Shown here piece by piece: positions 23,279-32,290 of a stretch of 64,000 bases of DNA. The notes below the pieces were generated by a model. That model ran no database searches and was not told the DNA's origin. It saw only the letters and a program-made list of their open reading frames with translations. The translations under genes were made by a program, and so were the position numbers. The DNA comes from Amycolatopsis orientalis DSM 43388. GTDB taxonomy: Bacteria > Actinomycetota > Actinomycetes > Mycobacteriales > Pseudonocardiaceae. The stretch covers positions 62,001 to 126,000 of the forward strand of contig NZ_ASXG01000196.1 in the NCBI RefSeq assembly GCF_000411975.1. The letters are read 5' to 3'. Position 1 is the first letter of the stretch; each line of letters starts with the position of its first letter.

Positions 23279-23634
23279 GAAAGCTCTGAAAAGCTGGCCT
23301 GCGCGTTGTGCGGCGACGAGTTCCCGCTGGAGTTCCTGGTCGCCGCGCACGTGAAAAAGCGGTCGCCTGCACGGACGACGAACGGCGGAACCTCCGCGAC
23401 ACCACCATGCTCGCCTGCAGTTTCGCCTGCGACGTGCGGTACGAATCGGGCTGGATGACCGTCGACGAAACCGGCTGCATCCGGGCCGTCGAACTCGACC
23501 GGCTTCCCGCCGGGAGCCTGACGCTGCGCATGCGCCAGCTGGCCGGCCGCCGCTGCGGAGCTAATCGGGACGCCTCCGAACCGTACTTCGCCTGGCATCG
23601 CACGACCACGTTCCTGGGGAAGCTGGCCGGCTGA
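23279..23634 (+). pseudogene. Truncated, frameshifted HNH endonuclease
   Basis: Two frames together read as the C-terminal part of an HNH nuclease. Frame A (23279-23363) gives LACALCGDEFPLEFLVAAHV then KKRS, the zinc CxxC and the AAH motif. Frame B, from about 23367, continues CTDDERRNLRDTTMLACSF and then YESGWMTVDETGCIR to the stop at 23634. A one-base loss around 23361-23367 joins them. The N-terminal two thirds of such proteins are missing because the DoxX gene ends at 23262. It is a dead remnant. Confidence 0.7.
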
Positions 23635-23729
23635 GCCGCGACTCGCCCCGGCGACGCGTAGCGCGCCCGACCCATCCCTGCTATCGTCCCTGACTGCTTG
23701 CACTTCGCAATCACCCCGGGAGGCCCGTC

Positions 23730-24335
23730 GTGCCGGACACCACCTGTCACATGTCGATGTCGCTGGACGGTTTCGTCGCCGGGCCAGCGCAGAGCCGGGA
23801 GGATCCGCTGGGGAAACGCGGGCGGGAGCTGCACGGCTGGCACCTCGGCGACCCCCGGGCGACCGACGCCGACAAGGCCGCCAGCGAATGGCTCATGCGG
23901 CCTCGCGGCGCGTACGTGATGGGGCGGAACATGTTCGGTCCCGTCCGCGGCGAGTGGGACGAGGACTGGTCGGGGTGGTGGGGTGCCGAACCGCCGTATC
24001 ACGCGCCGGTTTTCGTGCTTACGCACCATCCGCACGAGCCCATCGAGATGGTGGGCGGGACGACGTTCTACTTCGTCACCGAAGGCTTCGACGCGGCTTA
24101 CGCGGCAGCTCGCGAGGTCGCCGGGGACAAGGGCGTCGACATCGCCGGCGGAGCTTCGACGGTCCGGCAGGCACTCCAGGCCGGGGTGATCGACGAGTTC
24201 ACTCTCGACATCGCGCCCGTCTTGCTCGGGTCCGGCGAGAGCATGTTCGACGGGGTGGAAACCTTTGGCTTCGAGCCGGTCGAGGTGCTGCATTCGCCGC
24301 TGGCCACGCACATCCGCTACCGCCGCGTCAGCTGA
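23730..24335 (+). CDS. DHFR/RibD C-terminal-family reductase
   Basis: 201 residues of the bacterial bifunctional deaminase-reductase C-terminal (RibD_C/DHFR-like) family: MSMSLDGFVAGP near the start, YVMGRNMFGPVRGEW, FVLTHHPHEPIEM, then the NADPH-binding DIAGGASTVRQALQAGVIDE and LDIAPVLLGSGESMFD. Stand-alone members reduce unknown substrates with NADPH. GTG 23730 follows GGGAGG at 6 bases. Monocistronic. Confidence 0.88.
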   Translation: MPDTTCHMSMSLDGFVAGPAQSREDPLGKRGRELHGWHLGDPRATDADKAASEWLMRPRGAYVMGRNMFGPVRGEWDEDWSGWWGAEPPYHAPVFVLTHHPHEPIEMVGGTTFYFVTEGFDAAYAAAREVAGDKGVDIAGGASTVRQALQAGVIDEFTLDIAPVLLGSGESMFDGVETFGFEPVEVLHSPLATHIRYRRVS

Positions 24336-24482
24336 TCGGCACTGCGCGTCCCGGAGATCATCACCGAGCGACTGCGGCAGGCCCACGGACGCCGGCACGG
24401 AACCGTCCAAAGCGGACGGCACCTCGTCGCGGATGACCGGCGGTCCGGTTTCGACCGTCCGATATGGACTTAGCGAGCGCCG

Positions 24483-25448
24483 TCAGCCGCGGTACCTCGG
24501 CGGAGCCTGGAGCGGTTCGAGCACGTCGTCGACGCTCGCCGGCGACCTCGTCAGCTGAAGGCGCTTCACGCCGACCGGCGGCCGTCCCACCCACAGCACC
24601 GCCTGCGGGGTGTGGCCGAGCGTGACACGTTCCGCGAGCGTGTCGCGTACCCGTCGGCTGGCCGGGCTCAACCGGCCGGACGCGAGACCGTCCCCGGTAG
24701 CGGTCAGCAGCACCGAACTCAGCGCCTCTCCCGCGCGCAGCCAGGCGAGGGGGTCGTCGCCGGGCGTACTGAGCACGATCAGCGACGCGCCGTCGCTTCG
24801 AGACTCCGCTTCGCCGAGCGGGAGCCGCTTTCCCGCCGCGGCGCGGACGAGAACGCCCTGCGGAGCGACGAGAGACGCGCTTCTCGCATACACCTCTTCG
24901 CGCCGCAGCTGGCCGGGAATCCGTGCGGCTTCGCCGATCGCGGTCATGACGTACCTGTGCACCGTGCGGTCTTCCACCGGATGCAGCACCGCGCCTTCGC
25001 GGGCGGCGGCTTGCGAGAGCCGGTCAAGGCAGTCCGGCGGCACGGGCCGTCCGCCGCACGGACGCAAGTCCTCGCGGCGGCGGGGAATCGCCGTCGCCAA
25101 AGCGGCTTCGGCGGCGGCCGGTTCGCCCGGCCGCGGCGTCACGACAGCCAGGTGGTCCGGTTCCGCCGGGCACGGGACCCGGTCCACCGAGCAGGCCCAG
25201 CCGAGACCGGCGAGCGCGATCCGGAGGTGGTGCAGGGCCGCGCCGCTGTTGACCGTCTGCCATCGGCGCGCGGGGTCTCCGGCCGCGCGCCGCCGGGCCG
25301 GGTCCGCGTACAGGTGGAGGGCGCGGTACCCGGTGCGCCATCGCCAGAACGGGGCGTCTGAGCGCCCGGGAGCGAGCAGTGCCGCGGCCACCGCGCTCTC
25401 GACGGCGGCGGGGCTGGGAACCCGCGAATTCGGCAGTGAATTCGGCAT
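24483..25448 (-). CDS. Acg-like nitroreductase-family protein
   Basis: 321 residues resembling the mycobacterial Acg/Rv3131 family, two tandem nitroreductase-like halves. Seen are ESAVAAALLAPGRSDAPFWR, TVNSGAALHHLRIALAGLGW, then LVAPQGVLVRAA and LIVLSTPGDDPLAWLRAGEA with LSSVLLTATGDGLASGRL. In mycobacteria these are DosR-regulated dormancy proteins that bind flavin poorly and lack clear reductase activity. ATG 25448 gives the family N-terminus; the ribosome site is weak. Confidence 0.8.
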   Translation of the reverse strand: MPNSLPNSRVPSPAAVESAVAAALLAPGRSDAPFWRWRTGYRALHLYADPARRRAAGDPARRWQTVNSGAALHHLRIALAGLGWACSVDRVPCPAEPDHLAVVTPRPGEPAAAEAALATAIPRRREDLRPCGGRPVPPDCLDRLSQAAAREGAVLHPVEDRTVHRYVMTAIGEAARIPGQLRREEVYARSASLVAPQGVLVRAAAGKRLPLGEAESRSDGASLIVLSTPGDDPLAWLRAGEALSSVLLTATGDGLASGRLSPASRRVRDTLAERVTLGHTPQAVLWVGRPPVGVKRLQLTRSPASVDDVLEPLQAPPRYRG

Positions 25449-25806
25449 TGTTGCTTCCCGCTCGAGTTGGGGGAGTGAGTCCGGTCGGTGCCAGGCTCCA
25501 TGGTGCGCCCCCGCGCGGGCCCGCGATAGGGGCCGAGGTTCATCAATTCGGAGCGATCTTCGGCGGCGGTCCCGCGAAGCTCGCGGTTCGCGCATTCGGG
25601 ACGACCGGCCGACTGCCCGACCGCAGGCCCGCCCGTGGCGACCGGATCGCCGCGTCGACCTGGTCCACCGCGGCTGCCCGCGCCGGGTACGGAGGCGATC
25701 GCCTTCCACCGCGGCTGCCGGCCCTCCACTGCCCTGCCGCTTCGCGCTGCCCGGGAGTTTGCCCGCCCCGCCCGGGGGAATCCGGCGGAAAACGAGGAGG
25801 AGACGC
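25449..25806. other. 358-base divergent intergenic region
   Basis: Lies between the leftward Acg-like gene and the rightward SRPBCC gene. I see no credible gene, hairpin or repeated operator in it; open frames crossing it are Arg/Pro-rich and look like GC-driven artefacts. It must contain both promoters. Confidence 0.5.
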
Positions 25807-26271
25807 ATGGTCGAAGTGAGCCGGACGGTCCCCGCGCCGCCGGAAGCGGTGTTCGAGGTGCTGGCGGACGGCTGGTCGTATTCGGGGTGGGTCGTGGGCA
25901 GTTGCCACATCCGCGACGTCGACGCGAGCTGGCCGCAGGTGGGCGCGCGCATTCACCACAGCTTCGGGGGATGGCCGCTGCAGCTGGACGACACCACGGC
26001 GGTGGTGGCGGTCGAGCCCGGGGTTTCCCTGGAACTGGAAGCTCGCGGAGGTGCTCTCGGCACGGCGAAGATCGAGCTTTCGCTGGTCCCGGACGGGGCG
26101 GGCGAGACCACGGTCCGGATGGCGGAGCGGGTGACCGGCGGGGTGGGCAGTTTGCTGCCGGAGAGCGTGCAGGCGTTGGTGCTGGGCCCGCGCAACCGGG
26201 AGTCGCTGGCGCGGTTGGCGGCGTTGGCGCTGGGACGCTGGCGGGGGACCGGAGAGCCGGGTCAGCGGTAG
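25807..26271 (+). CDS. SRPBCC-family (START-like) protein
   Basis: 154 residues: MVEVSRTVPAPPEAVFEVLA at the start, SYSGWVVGSCHIRDVDASWP, then the beta-strands HHSFGGWPLQLDDTTAVVAV and TAKIELSLVPDGAGETTVRM, and a long C-terminal helix LVLGPRNRESLARLAALALG. These helix-grip proteins bind hydrophobic ligands such as lipids or polyketides. GAGGAGG is well placed before the ATG. The last 10 bases overlap the convergent oxidoreductase gene; in many actinomycetes this pair is neighbouring, so a functional link is possible. Confidence 0.88.
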   Translation: MVEVSRTVPAPPEAVFEVLADGWSYSGWVVGSCHIRDVDASWPQVGARIHHSFGGWPLQLDDTTAVVAVEPGVSLELEARGGALGTAKIELSLVPDGAGETTVRMAERVTGGVGSLLPESVQALVLGPRNRESLARLAALALGRWRGTGEPGQR

Positions 26272-27842
26272 ACGGCCCGGTTCGCCGCACGGATCACCGC
26301 AGCGTACCCGGAGCCCAGCAGGCGGTCGCGGGCCAGCGCGGCGCGGGCGGCGTTCGCGCCTGGCCCGCCGTGCACCGCGCCGCCGGGATGGGCCGCGGCA
26401 CCGGCGAGGTAAAGCCGGTCCACCGGCGTGTCGGCGCGGCCGAGACCCGGCACCGGACGGAAGAACAGCTGCTGGTGGATCGCCGTCGTGCCGCTGTTGA
26501 TCGCGCCGCCGACGAGGTTCGCGTCGTGGCCGGCCAGCTCCGCCGGGCCCTGCACGCGCCGGGCCAGGATCAGGTCGCGGAAGCCGGGTGCGTTGCGCTC
26601 CACGGTCGCTTCGACGCGTTCGGCCTGCCGGCGCACCGTGTCGGGGTCGCTTCCGCGGGGGAGGTGCGTGTAAGCCCACACGGACTCAGTGCCCGCCGGC
26701 GAGCGGGTCGAGTCCGCCGTCGTCATCTGGCCCAGCAACAGAAACGGCTGCTCGGGCACGCGATCCCGCGCCAGTTCCGCGCCGAAAGCGGACAATCCGT
26801 CCTCGTCGCAGCCCAAATGCACGGTTCCCGCGCCGCGGGCGTCCTTGGCGGTCCACGGGATCGGTTCGGACAACGCCCAGTCGAGCTTCACCGTCGCGCT
26901 GTCCCATTCGAAGACCTGGAGATCCGCCAGCAACCGGGCCGGCAGCCATTCCGGGGCGACGAACTTGCCGTACAACATCTCCGCGGTGACGTCGGCCAGC
27001 ACCGCCTTGCGAGCCCGGATCGGCTCGCCGTCCGCGCACCGCACCCCCACCGCCTTGCCGCGCGCCACCAGCACCTCGGTCACCGAGACTCCACAGTGGA
27101 CAGCGCCGCCCTTCGCCCGCAGCCGCCGGGTCAGCGCCGCCGCCAGTTCGCTCGCGCCGCCCTCGGGCACCGGGAAACCGACGTCCTGGGCCAGCATCCC
27201 CAGCAGCCAGCCAAAAACCGCGCTTCCGGCGTTGTCGACGGAAAGGTCGCTGTGCGCGGCGTTTCCGGACAACAGCAACCGGGCGCCTTCGCCGGCGAAG
27301 CGTTCGCGGGCGAACCGGCGGGCGGGCAGCGTGAGCATCCGCGCGAGCCGCAGCGATTCGGCCGTTCCGGTCCGGCGCAGGAACCGGGCACCGGCCCGCA
27401 GCGGAGGGAACGGGGTGAACAACGCGTCGAGGAATTCGTCGCGGAACCCTTGCCATTGCGAGAAAAGCTCGCGCCACGATTTCGCGTCCCCGGCAGCGAA
27501 CCGGGCGACCGATTCCGCGGTGCGGTCCAGGTCGCGGGAAAGGACGGCGCAGCGGTCGTCCGGGAAAACGTGCGCGAGCGCGTCCGGCGCGTGGAGCCAG
27601 CGCAGGCCGTGCTCGGCCAGGCCGAGGCCGCGGAGCACCGGGGAGGCCGCGCCGAGCGGGAAGAACGCGGCGCACAGGTCCGAACGGAATCCCGGCGCGG
27701 TGATTTCCTCGGTGCGCAAGGCCCCGCCGGGGACGGGTTGTTCTTCCAGGACGACGACGTCCCAGCCCGCATCGGCGAGCAGGTTGGCCGCGACGAGGCC
27801 GTTGTGCCCGGCCCCGATGACGATCGCGTCGGCGGTGTGCAC
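26262..27842 (-). CDS. CrtI/PYROXD2-like FAD-dependent oxidoreductase
   Basis: 526 residues of the phytoene-desaturase-like superfamily. The FAD motif is ADAIVIGAGHNGLVAANLLA (4-23) followed by VLEEQPVPGGALRTEE. The C-terminal flavin-contact region is LYLAGAAAHPGGAVHGGPGA. No carotenoid genes are nearby, so a NAD(P)/FAD oxidoreductase of unknown substrate fits better than phytoene desaturase. GTG 27842 is 4 bases from the stop of the epimerase gene upstream, indicating one operon. Its 3' end overlaps the convergent SRPBCC gene by 10 bases. Confidence 0.85.
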   Translation of the reverse strand: MHTADAIVIGAGHNGLVAANLLADAGWDVVVLEEQPVPGGALRTEEITAPGFRSDLCAAFFPLGAASPVLRGLGLAEHGLRWLHAPDALAHVFPDDRCAVLSRDLDRTAESVARFAAGDAKSWRELFSQWQGFRDEFLDALFTPFPPLRAGARFLRRTGTAESLRLARMLTLPARRFARERFAGEGARLLLSGNAAHSDLSVDNAGSAVFGWLLGMLAQDVGFPVPEGGASELAAALTRRLRAKGGAVHCGVSVTEVLVARGKAVGVRCADGEPIRARKAVLADVTAEMLYGKFVAPEWLPARLLADLQVFEWDSATVKLDWALSEPIPWTAKDARGAGTVHLGCDEDGLSAFGAELARDRVPEQPFLLLGQMTTADSTRSPAGTESVWAYTHLPRGSDPDTVRRQAERVEATVERNAPGFRDLILARRVQGPAELAGHDANLVGGAINSGTTAIHQQLFFRPVPGLGRADTPVDRLYLAGAAAHPGGAVHGGPGANAARAALARDRLLGSGYAAVIRAANRAVYR

Positions 27843-27846
27843 GGGC

Positions 27847-28917
27847 TCAGGCCTGCGACTGGCGCGTCGGGCGGCCCCTGCCCAGCGTCCGCGCGCGGTC
27901 GAGCAGGCCGGGCCGCGCGGAGGCGAGCGGGGCCGACGGCGCGCCGTCCTTGCGGCGCATCCCGGCGACCAGGTCCCGGACGGTTTCGGCCGAGCTGTGC
28001 CGCGGCGTCCAGCCGAGCACGAGCCGTGCCCGCGAGGTGTCGACCAGCGCGGCGCGGTCGGCGAGTTCGAGCCAGCCCGGGTGCAACGGCTGGAGCCCGG
28101 CGAGCCAGGCCGCGCGCGCGACCGTCCGCGCGGCCGGCTTCGGCACGGCGACCCGGGTGCCGCCGATCGCGTGGGCGAACGCGGCGGCGTCGAGCACGTC
28201 GTCGGCGGCGAGGTTGAACGGGCCGACCGCTCGCTGGTCAAGGGCGAGCCGGAACGCTTCGGCGACGTCGTCGGTGTGCACCGCCTGCAGCCGCAAGCCC
28301 TGCCACAACGGCACCGGCGAGAACCGGCCGCCGACCAAGCGGGGCGGAAGGACCGGCGGGAGCAGCCACCGGGTGAATTCGCCTGCCGCACGCCGCTGCA
28401 GGATCGCGCACGGCCGCATCCAGGCGACGGCGATGTCCGGATGCGTGGACGTGAACAGGCTCAGCGCCTCTTCCAGATCCGCCTTGCCCCGGCTGTAAGC
28501 GCTGGACGCGATCCCGCGGCACGGCCAGTCTTCGGAGACTTTTTCGTCGTTCGGCTCCGGCGCGTAGGCGGCCGCCGAAGAAGCGCAGACCAGATGTCCG
28601 ACGCCTGCCTTGTCGACGGCCTTCAGCACGTTCGCGGTCCCGCCCTCGTTGGTGCGGGCCATCGGCGGGTCGCTCCACACCGGGGAGATGGCCCAGGCCA
28701 GGTGCACGACCGCGTCCGCGCTGGCGAAGATCTCGGTCAGCAGTTCGTCGGCGCCCGGCGCGCCGATGTCCGCCGAATGCCACTCCGCGCGCGAGTACGG
28801 CTCGGCGGCGCGGTCCGGCACCCGGCGGGCGACGCCGACGAGTTCGTGGCCGGGGTCGAGGGCACGCAGCAGCGCGGTGCCGACGTTGCCGCTGGCGCCT
28901 GTGAGCACGATCCGCAT
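27847..28917 (-). CDS. NAD-dependent epimerase/dehydratase-family (extended SDR) protein
   Basis: 356 residues. The Rossmann motif TGASGNVGTALLRALDPGHE (6-25) and the extended-SDR order are clear: ADAVVHLAWAI, ASSAAAYAPEP, then SAYSRGKAD supplying the catalytic Tyr and Lys, and GPFNLAADDVLD. The C-terminal end (LVLGWTPRHSSAETVRDLVA) matches sugar epimerase-like SDRs. It heads the operon with the CrtI-like gene. Substrate unknown. Confidence 0.87.
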   Translation of the reverse strand: MRIVLTGASGNVGTALLRALDPGHELVGVARRVPDRAAEPYSRAEWHSADIGAPGADELLTEIFASADAVVHLAWAISPVWSDPPMARTNEGGTANVLKAVDKAGVGHLVCASSAAAYAPEPNDEKVSEDWPCRGIASSAYSRGKADLEEALSLFTSTHPDIAVAWMRPCAILQRRAAGEFTRWLLPPVLPPRLVGGRFSPVPLWQGLRLQAVHTDDVAEAFRLALDQRAVGPFNLAADDVLDAAAFAHAIGGTRVAVPKPAARTVARAAWLAGLQPLHPGWLELADRAALVDTSRARLVLGWTPRHSSAETVRDLVAGMRRKDGAPSAPLASARPGLLDRARTLGRGRPTRQSQA

Positions 28918-29151
28918 GCGGGCCGCATACCCGCTCCGCGCTGGCGGAAACGTTCAGCCGGCTCCGCTGGCCAGCGTCGCGAGGTCGCGGCCTTCCGGAC
29001 GCCTGGCGGACAGCATCGCGCACCCGCGAGACCCGCGTCACGGGCTGTTCAGTCCAATTTGACTTCCCAGGCGAACACATGTTCGACTGCTGCTCTGGGC
29101 CGCCGAGAGCCGGGACGGCCCGGAGCGGGGAAGCGAGCAGGTGAGCCAGAG

Positions 29152-29481
29152 GTGAGCGAGTGGCCGTCGTCGGTGCGGAAAGTGGATCCGCCGATTCCGG
29201 TGTGGGTGGGCGTGCGGAAGCTGCTCGTGCTGGGCACCGAGATCCTCGCGCCGCGCGACCGTGCCGGGCTGCGGATCGAGACCGAGCATCCCGGGCTGCT
29301 GTTCGAATGGGCGCGCCGCGAGGACGGCGGGCTGCTCGGCTGGGTCACCTACCAGCTCGTCACCGCCGACGACCGCTGGTCGCGGCCGGTCAGCCACTAC
29401 GTGCCGGCACATTTGCTGCGCCGCCGGGGTCCCGCCCGGCGGCACCGGTACGGCGACTACCGGCCCCGGACGCACGGGTGA
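29152..29481 (+). CDS. Hypothetical protein
   Basis: 109 residues, Arg-rich, with VWVGVRKLLVLGTEILAPRD, GLRIETEHPGLLFEWARRED and LLGWVTYQLVTADDRWSRPV. High third-position GC supports coding. It looks like a small soluble beta-rich protein; I do not recognise the family. GTG 29152 is the likely start, but a GTG at 29173 or further upstream cannot be excluded. Confidence 0.55.
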   Translation: MSEWPSSVRKVDPPIPVWVGVRKLLVLGTEILAPRDRAGLRIETEHPGLLFEWARREDGGLLGWVTYQLVTADDRWSRPVSHYVPAHLLRRRGPARRHRYGDYRPRTHG

Positions 29482-29548
29482 AGGGCCCTGCGGGGAAACC
29501 GCCGCCCGGGTAGTAACTTCCCCTAGCGGACGAGGGGAGCGGACGACG

Positions 29549-30400
29549 GTGGCACGTCTTCATGTCGGCTGCGCGATGTGGACGCACAAGGCGTGGCCGG
29601 GGCGGTTCCTGCCGCAGTCGCTGCCGGCGAAGGAGCGTCTGCGGGCCTACGCGAGCTGGTGCAACGCGGTCGAAGGCAACACCACCTTCTACGCGACGCC
29701 CGCCCGGTCCACCGTCGAGACGTGGGCGCAGCAGACCGGCCCCGACTTCCGGTTCGTGGTCAAGGTGCCCAAGGCGGTGACGCACGAGCGCCGGTTCGCC
29801 GGGGTCGAGACCGAGATGCGGGCATTCCTGGACGCGCTCGAACCCCTCGGCGAGCGCGCCGTGCTGTGGACCCAGGTGCCCGGCTCGTTCGGACCAGCGG
29901 ACGTCGACGTCCTCGGCCGCTTTCTGCGCCGTCTTCCGGCCCATCTCCGGCGTGCGGTCGAGGTGCGGCATCCCGAGTTCTTCGCCGACGCCAAAGCGAC
30001 GTCGCTGTTGGAAGGGACGCTCGCCACCGCGTCAGCCGAGTGGGTGCCGTTCGACACCACGGTCTTCTTCCAGCGCCCGCCGGCCAGCGAGGCCGAACAG
30101 GACGCCTGGGCGAAGAAACCGCGGCTGCCGCGCCGGACGCGAGCGCTGACCGACCGCCCGGTCGTCCGCTACCTGGGCCGGGACTCGGTGGAGGAGACGG
30201 TCGCCGGTTGGCAGCCGTGGACCGAGGTCGTCGCCGGCTGGCTGCGGGAAGGCCGCTCGCCGACGGTTTTCCTGCACACTCCGGACAACGACGAAGCACC
30301 GGCGCTGGCCCGCCGGTTCCACGCCGACGTGCGCGCGTTGGTGCCGAGCCTGGAGGCACTGCCGGAACCGGAGCCGGTGGAGCCCGCGACGCTGTTCTGA
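29549..30400 (+). CDS. DUF72 domain protein
   Basis: 283 residues of the DUF72/YecE TIM-barrel family: HVGCAMWTHKAWPGRFLPQS, YASWCNAVEGNTTFYATPAR, DFRFVVKVPKAVTHERRF, VLWTQVPGSFGPADVDVLGR, then AVEVRHPEFF and VVRYLGRD with VFLHTPDNDEAP at the end. The family is widespread and functionally unproven. GTG 29549 gives MARLHVG, the family N-terminus, with a GAGGGGAG ribosome site. Convergent with the XRE gene. Confidence 0.9.
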   Translation: MARLHVGCAMWTHKAWPGRFLPQSLPAKERLRAYASWCNAVEGNTTFYATPARSTVETWAQQTGPDFRFVVKVPKAVTHERRFAGVETEMRAFLDALEPLGERAVLWTQVPGSFGPADVDVLGRFLRRLPAHLRRAVEVRHPEFFADAKATSLLEGTLATASAEWVPFDTTVFFQRPPASEAEQDAWAKKPRLPRRTRALTDRPVVRYLGRDSVEETVAGWQPWTEVVAGWLREGRSPTVFLHTPDNDEAPALARRFHADVRALVPSLEALPEPEPVEPATLF

Positions 30401-30471
30401 GCGGTTGACGAGCGGAACTGATCGCGACGGTGGCGGGCCCTCCTGTGTCCCGTTCGGTTGCCGAGGGCTGG

Positions 30472-31236
30472 CTACTCCGCCGGGACGAGCGTGATCAGCC
30501 GCTGCTGAGGATTGTCGACGACCTGCAGCACCACCTGGTCCACCGTCTCCTCGTTGCCGTCCGGAAGACGCAGCCGCACCCGCAGATGGGTATGCGGCCG
30601 CACGACGTCGTTGCGTTCCCAGAGAGCCTTGAACGCGGGGTCCGTGCGCAGCAGCTCGTCGATCCAGTCCCCGGTCGGCGGGCCCGCCGGGGTGCTCGCG
30701 CGCACGATGCCGATCGTGGTGCGCCGCATGGCTTCCAGGTCGGCGAAGCGGCTCTGGAGCACCGGATCGGTGAACAGCAGCTGCGCGTACCGGCGGCGTT
30801 CCGGCGGCACCGCGCCGAAATCGGTCAGCAGCCGCGCCGCCGCGGGGTTCCAGGCCAGCACCGAGGTCGCCGGGCCGACGAGGACCGCGGGCACCTCGCC
30901 CATCCGGTCGACCAGGCGGCGCAGCGGATCGCTCGGCTCGGGGTTCTCCGGCGGGGCGTCCGTCGTCGCGACGAGATCCAGGGCGTACCGCGTCTGGTCG
31001 GCGTCGAGCCCGAGCGCGGCGGCGATCCGGCGGATCACGTCGGTGCTCGGCACGACCCGGCCCTGTTCGATCCTCCTGTAGTACTCGTCGCTGACGAAGG
31101 CCAGCGCCGCGACCTCGCCGCGCCGGAGGCCGGGCACCTGCCGCCGCCCCGATTTCGCGGCGGCGGGCGGCGGTGCTTCGTCGCGGCGGGCGTGCAGGAA
31201 CGCTCCGAGCTGGGCGAGCCGCGGGTCGCGCGCCAT
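30472..31236 (-). CDS. XRE/MmyB-type transcriptional regulator
   Basis: 254 residues. The N-terminal HTH begins LAQLGAFLHARRDEAPPPAA and includes VPGLRRGEVAALAFVSDEYY and RIEQGRVVPSTDVIRRIAAA, typical of the actinomycete group with the LRREEVA motif. The C-terminal MmyB-like ligand (PAS-like) domain has VDRMGEVPAVLVGPATSVLA, WNPAAARLL and ELLRTDPAFKALWERNDV. ATG 31236 follows GGAG. It diverges from an amidohydrolase gene 74 bases away, its probable target. Confidence 0.88.
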   Translation of the reverse strand: MARDPRLAQLGAFLHARRDEAPPPAAAKSGRRQVPGLRRGEVAALAFVSDEYYRRIEQGRVVPSTDVIRRIAAALGLDADQTRYALDLVATTDAPPENPEPSDPLRRLVDRMGEVPAVLVGPATSVLAWNPAAARLLTDFGAVPPERRRYAQLLFTDPVLQSRFADLEAMRRTTIGIVRASTPAGPPTGDWIDELLRTDPAFKALWERNDVVRPHTHLRVRLRLPDGNEETVDQVVLQVVDNPQQRLITLVPAE

Positions 31237-31310
31237 CAGCGAGGGCTCCGGGGGAGGGGGATCGGATTCTGCCCCTCCCGCGCCCGGCTCCGGCCGCGCA
31301 CGGTGGAGGC

Positions 31311-32252
31311 ATGATCGACCGCGAACGCATCGACGTCCACACCCACCTGGTCCCTCCGTTCTGGGGCGAGGCACTCGCAGCGCACGGCGGCGACCCGTCG
31401 GGCTGGTCGGTTCCGCCGTGGACGCCGGACGACCACCTGAAATTCATGGACGCCAACGGCGTCGCCACGAGCGTACTGTCGCTCACCGCCCCGAGCGTGA
31501 CGGGCTGGTCCGGCCCGGCGCGTCGCGAGACGGCCCGCCGCGTCAACGAATACACCGCCGACCTGGTGCGGGAACGCCCGGACCGGTTCGGGCTGTTCGC
31601 CACCGTCCCGCTGCCCGACGTCGAAGGCGCGGTCGGGGAGGTGGACCACGCGTTCGGCGCGCTCCAGGCCGACGGCGTGGTCCTGCTGTCCAACTACTCC
31701 GGAAGCTATCTGGGCGACGACCGCTACGCGCCGCTGTGGGAGACACTGGACCGGCATCGCGCGGTGGTCTTCGTCCATCCCGCGCACCCACTCGTCCCGT
31801 TGCTTCCCGAGGTTCCGGGACCGCTGGTGGACTATCCGTTCGACACCACGCGCAACGCGGTGCACATGGTGTTCCACGGCATCACCGAGCGGTACCCGAA
31901 CGTGCGGATCATCCTTTCGCACGCGGGCGGTTTCGTGCCCTTCGCGGCGTTGCGGTTCTGTCAGATCCAGGCCGCGCTGGAGCCCGCCGGGCCCACCGCG
32001 GACGACTTCCTGGCGCGGTTCCGCAGCTTCTACTGGGACACCGCGCTCTCGTCCGGGGAATACGCCTTCGGCGCGCTCGCCCGGTTCGCCGATCCGGCCC
32101 GGATTCTCTACGGCAGCGACTTCCCTTACGCCCCGCCGGAAGTGGGCACGCGGTTCACCGAAATCCTGGACACCGAAAGCGGACTGACCGCCGAACAAAG
32201 CCGAGCGATCGACTCCGGGAACGCCCGGGCGCTTTTCCCTCGGCTGCGCTGA
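31311..32252 (+). CDS. Amidohydrolase-family metal enzyme (ACMSD/2,3-DHB decarboxylase-like)
   Basis: 313 residues of the amidohydrolase_2 group. The metal motif HTHL is in ERIDVHTHLVPPFWG (about 5-20); NPxxxG-type VVLLSNYSGSYLGDD, the second His in VFVHPAHP, ILSHAGGFVPF and the catalytic Asp in YGSDFPYAPPEVG follow. The group includes aminocarboxymuconate-semialdehyde decarboxylase and related non-oxidative decarboxylases. GGTGGAGG precedes the ATG. It is followed by a 12-bp terminator hairpin and is divergent from the XRE/MmyB regulator. Confidence 0.88.
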   Translation: MIDRERIDVHTHLVPPFWGEALAAHGGDPSGWSVPPWTPDDHLKFMDANGVATSVLSLTAPSVTGWSGPARRETARRVNEYTADLVRERPDRFGLFATVPLPDVEGAVGEVDHAFGALQADGVVLLSNYSGSYLGDDRYAPLWETLDRHRAVVFVHPAHPLVPLLPEVPGPLVDYPFDTTRNAVHMVFHGITERYPNVRIILSHAGGFVPFAALRFCQIQAALEPAGPTADDFLARFRSFYWDTALSSGEYAFGALARFADPARILYGSDFPYAPPEVGTRFTEILDTESGLTAEQSRAIDSGNARALFPRLR

Positions 32253-32256
32253 GCGG

Positions 32257-32290
32257 GAATCGCGCCGTGCTGAACCGCGGCGCGATTCCT
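32257..32290 (+). terminator. 12-bp hairpin terminator
   Basis: GGAATCGCGCCG (32257-32268) pairs perfectly with CGGCGCGATTCC (32279-32290), with a 10-base loop, 4 bases after the amidohydrolase stop. Confidence 0.7.

Noticed and set aside
26262-28391. 709-codon fusion of the CrtI-like frame with upstream sequence
   Set aside because: The upstream part is an out-of-frame shadow of the epimerase gene; the FAD motif begins right after GTG 27842.
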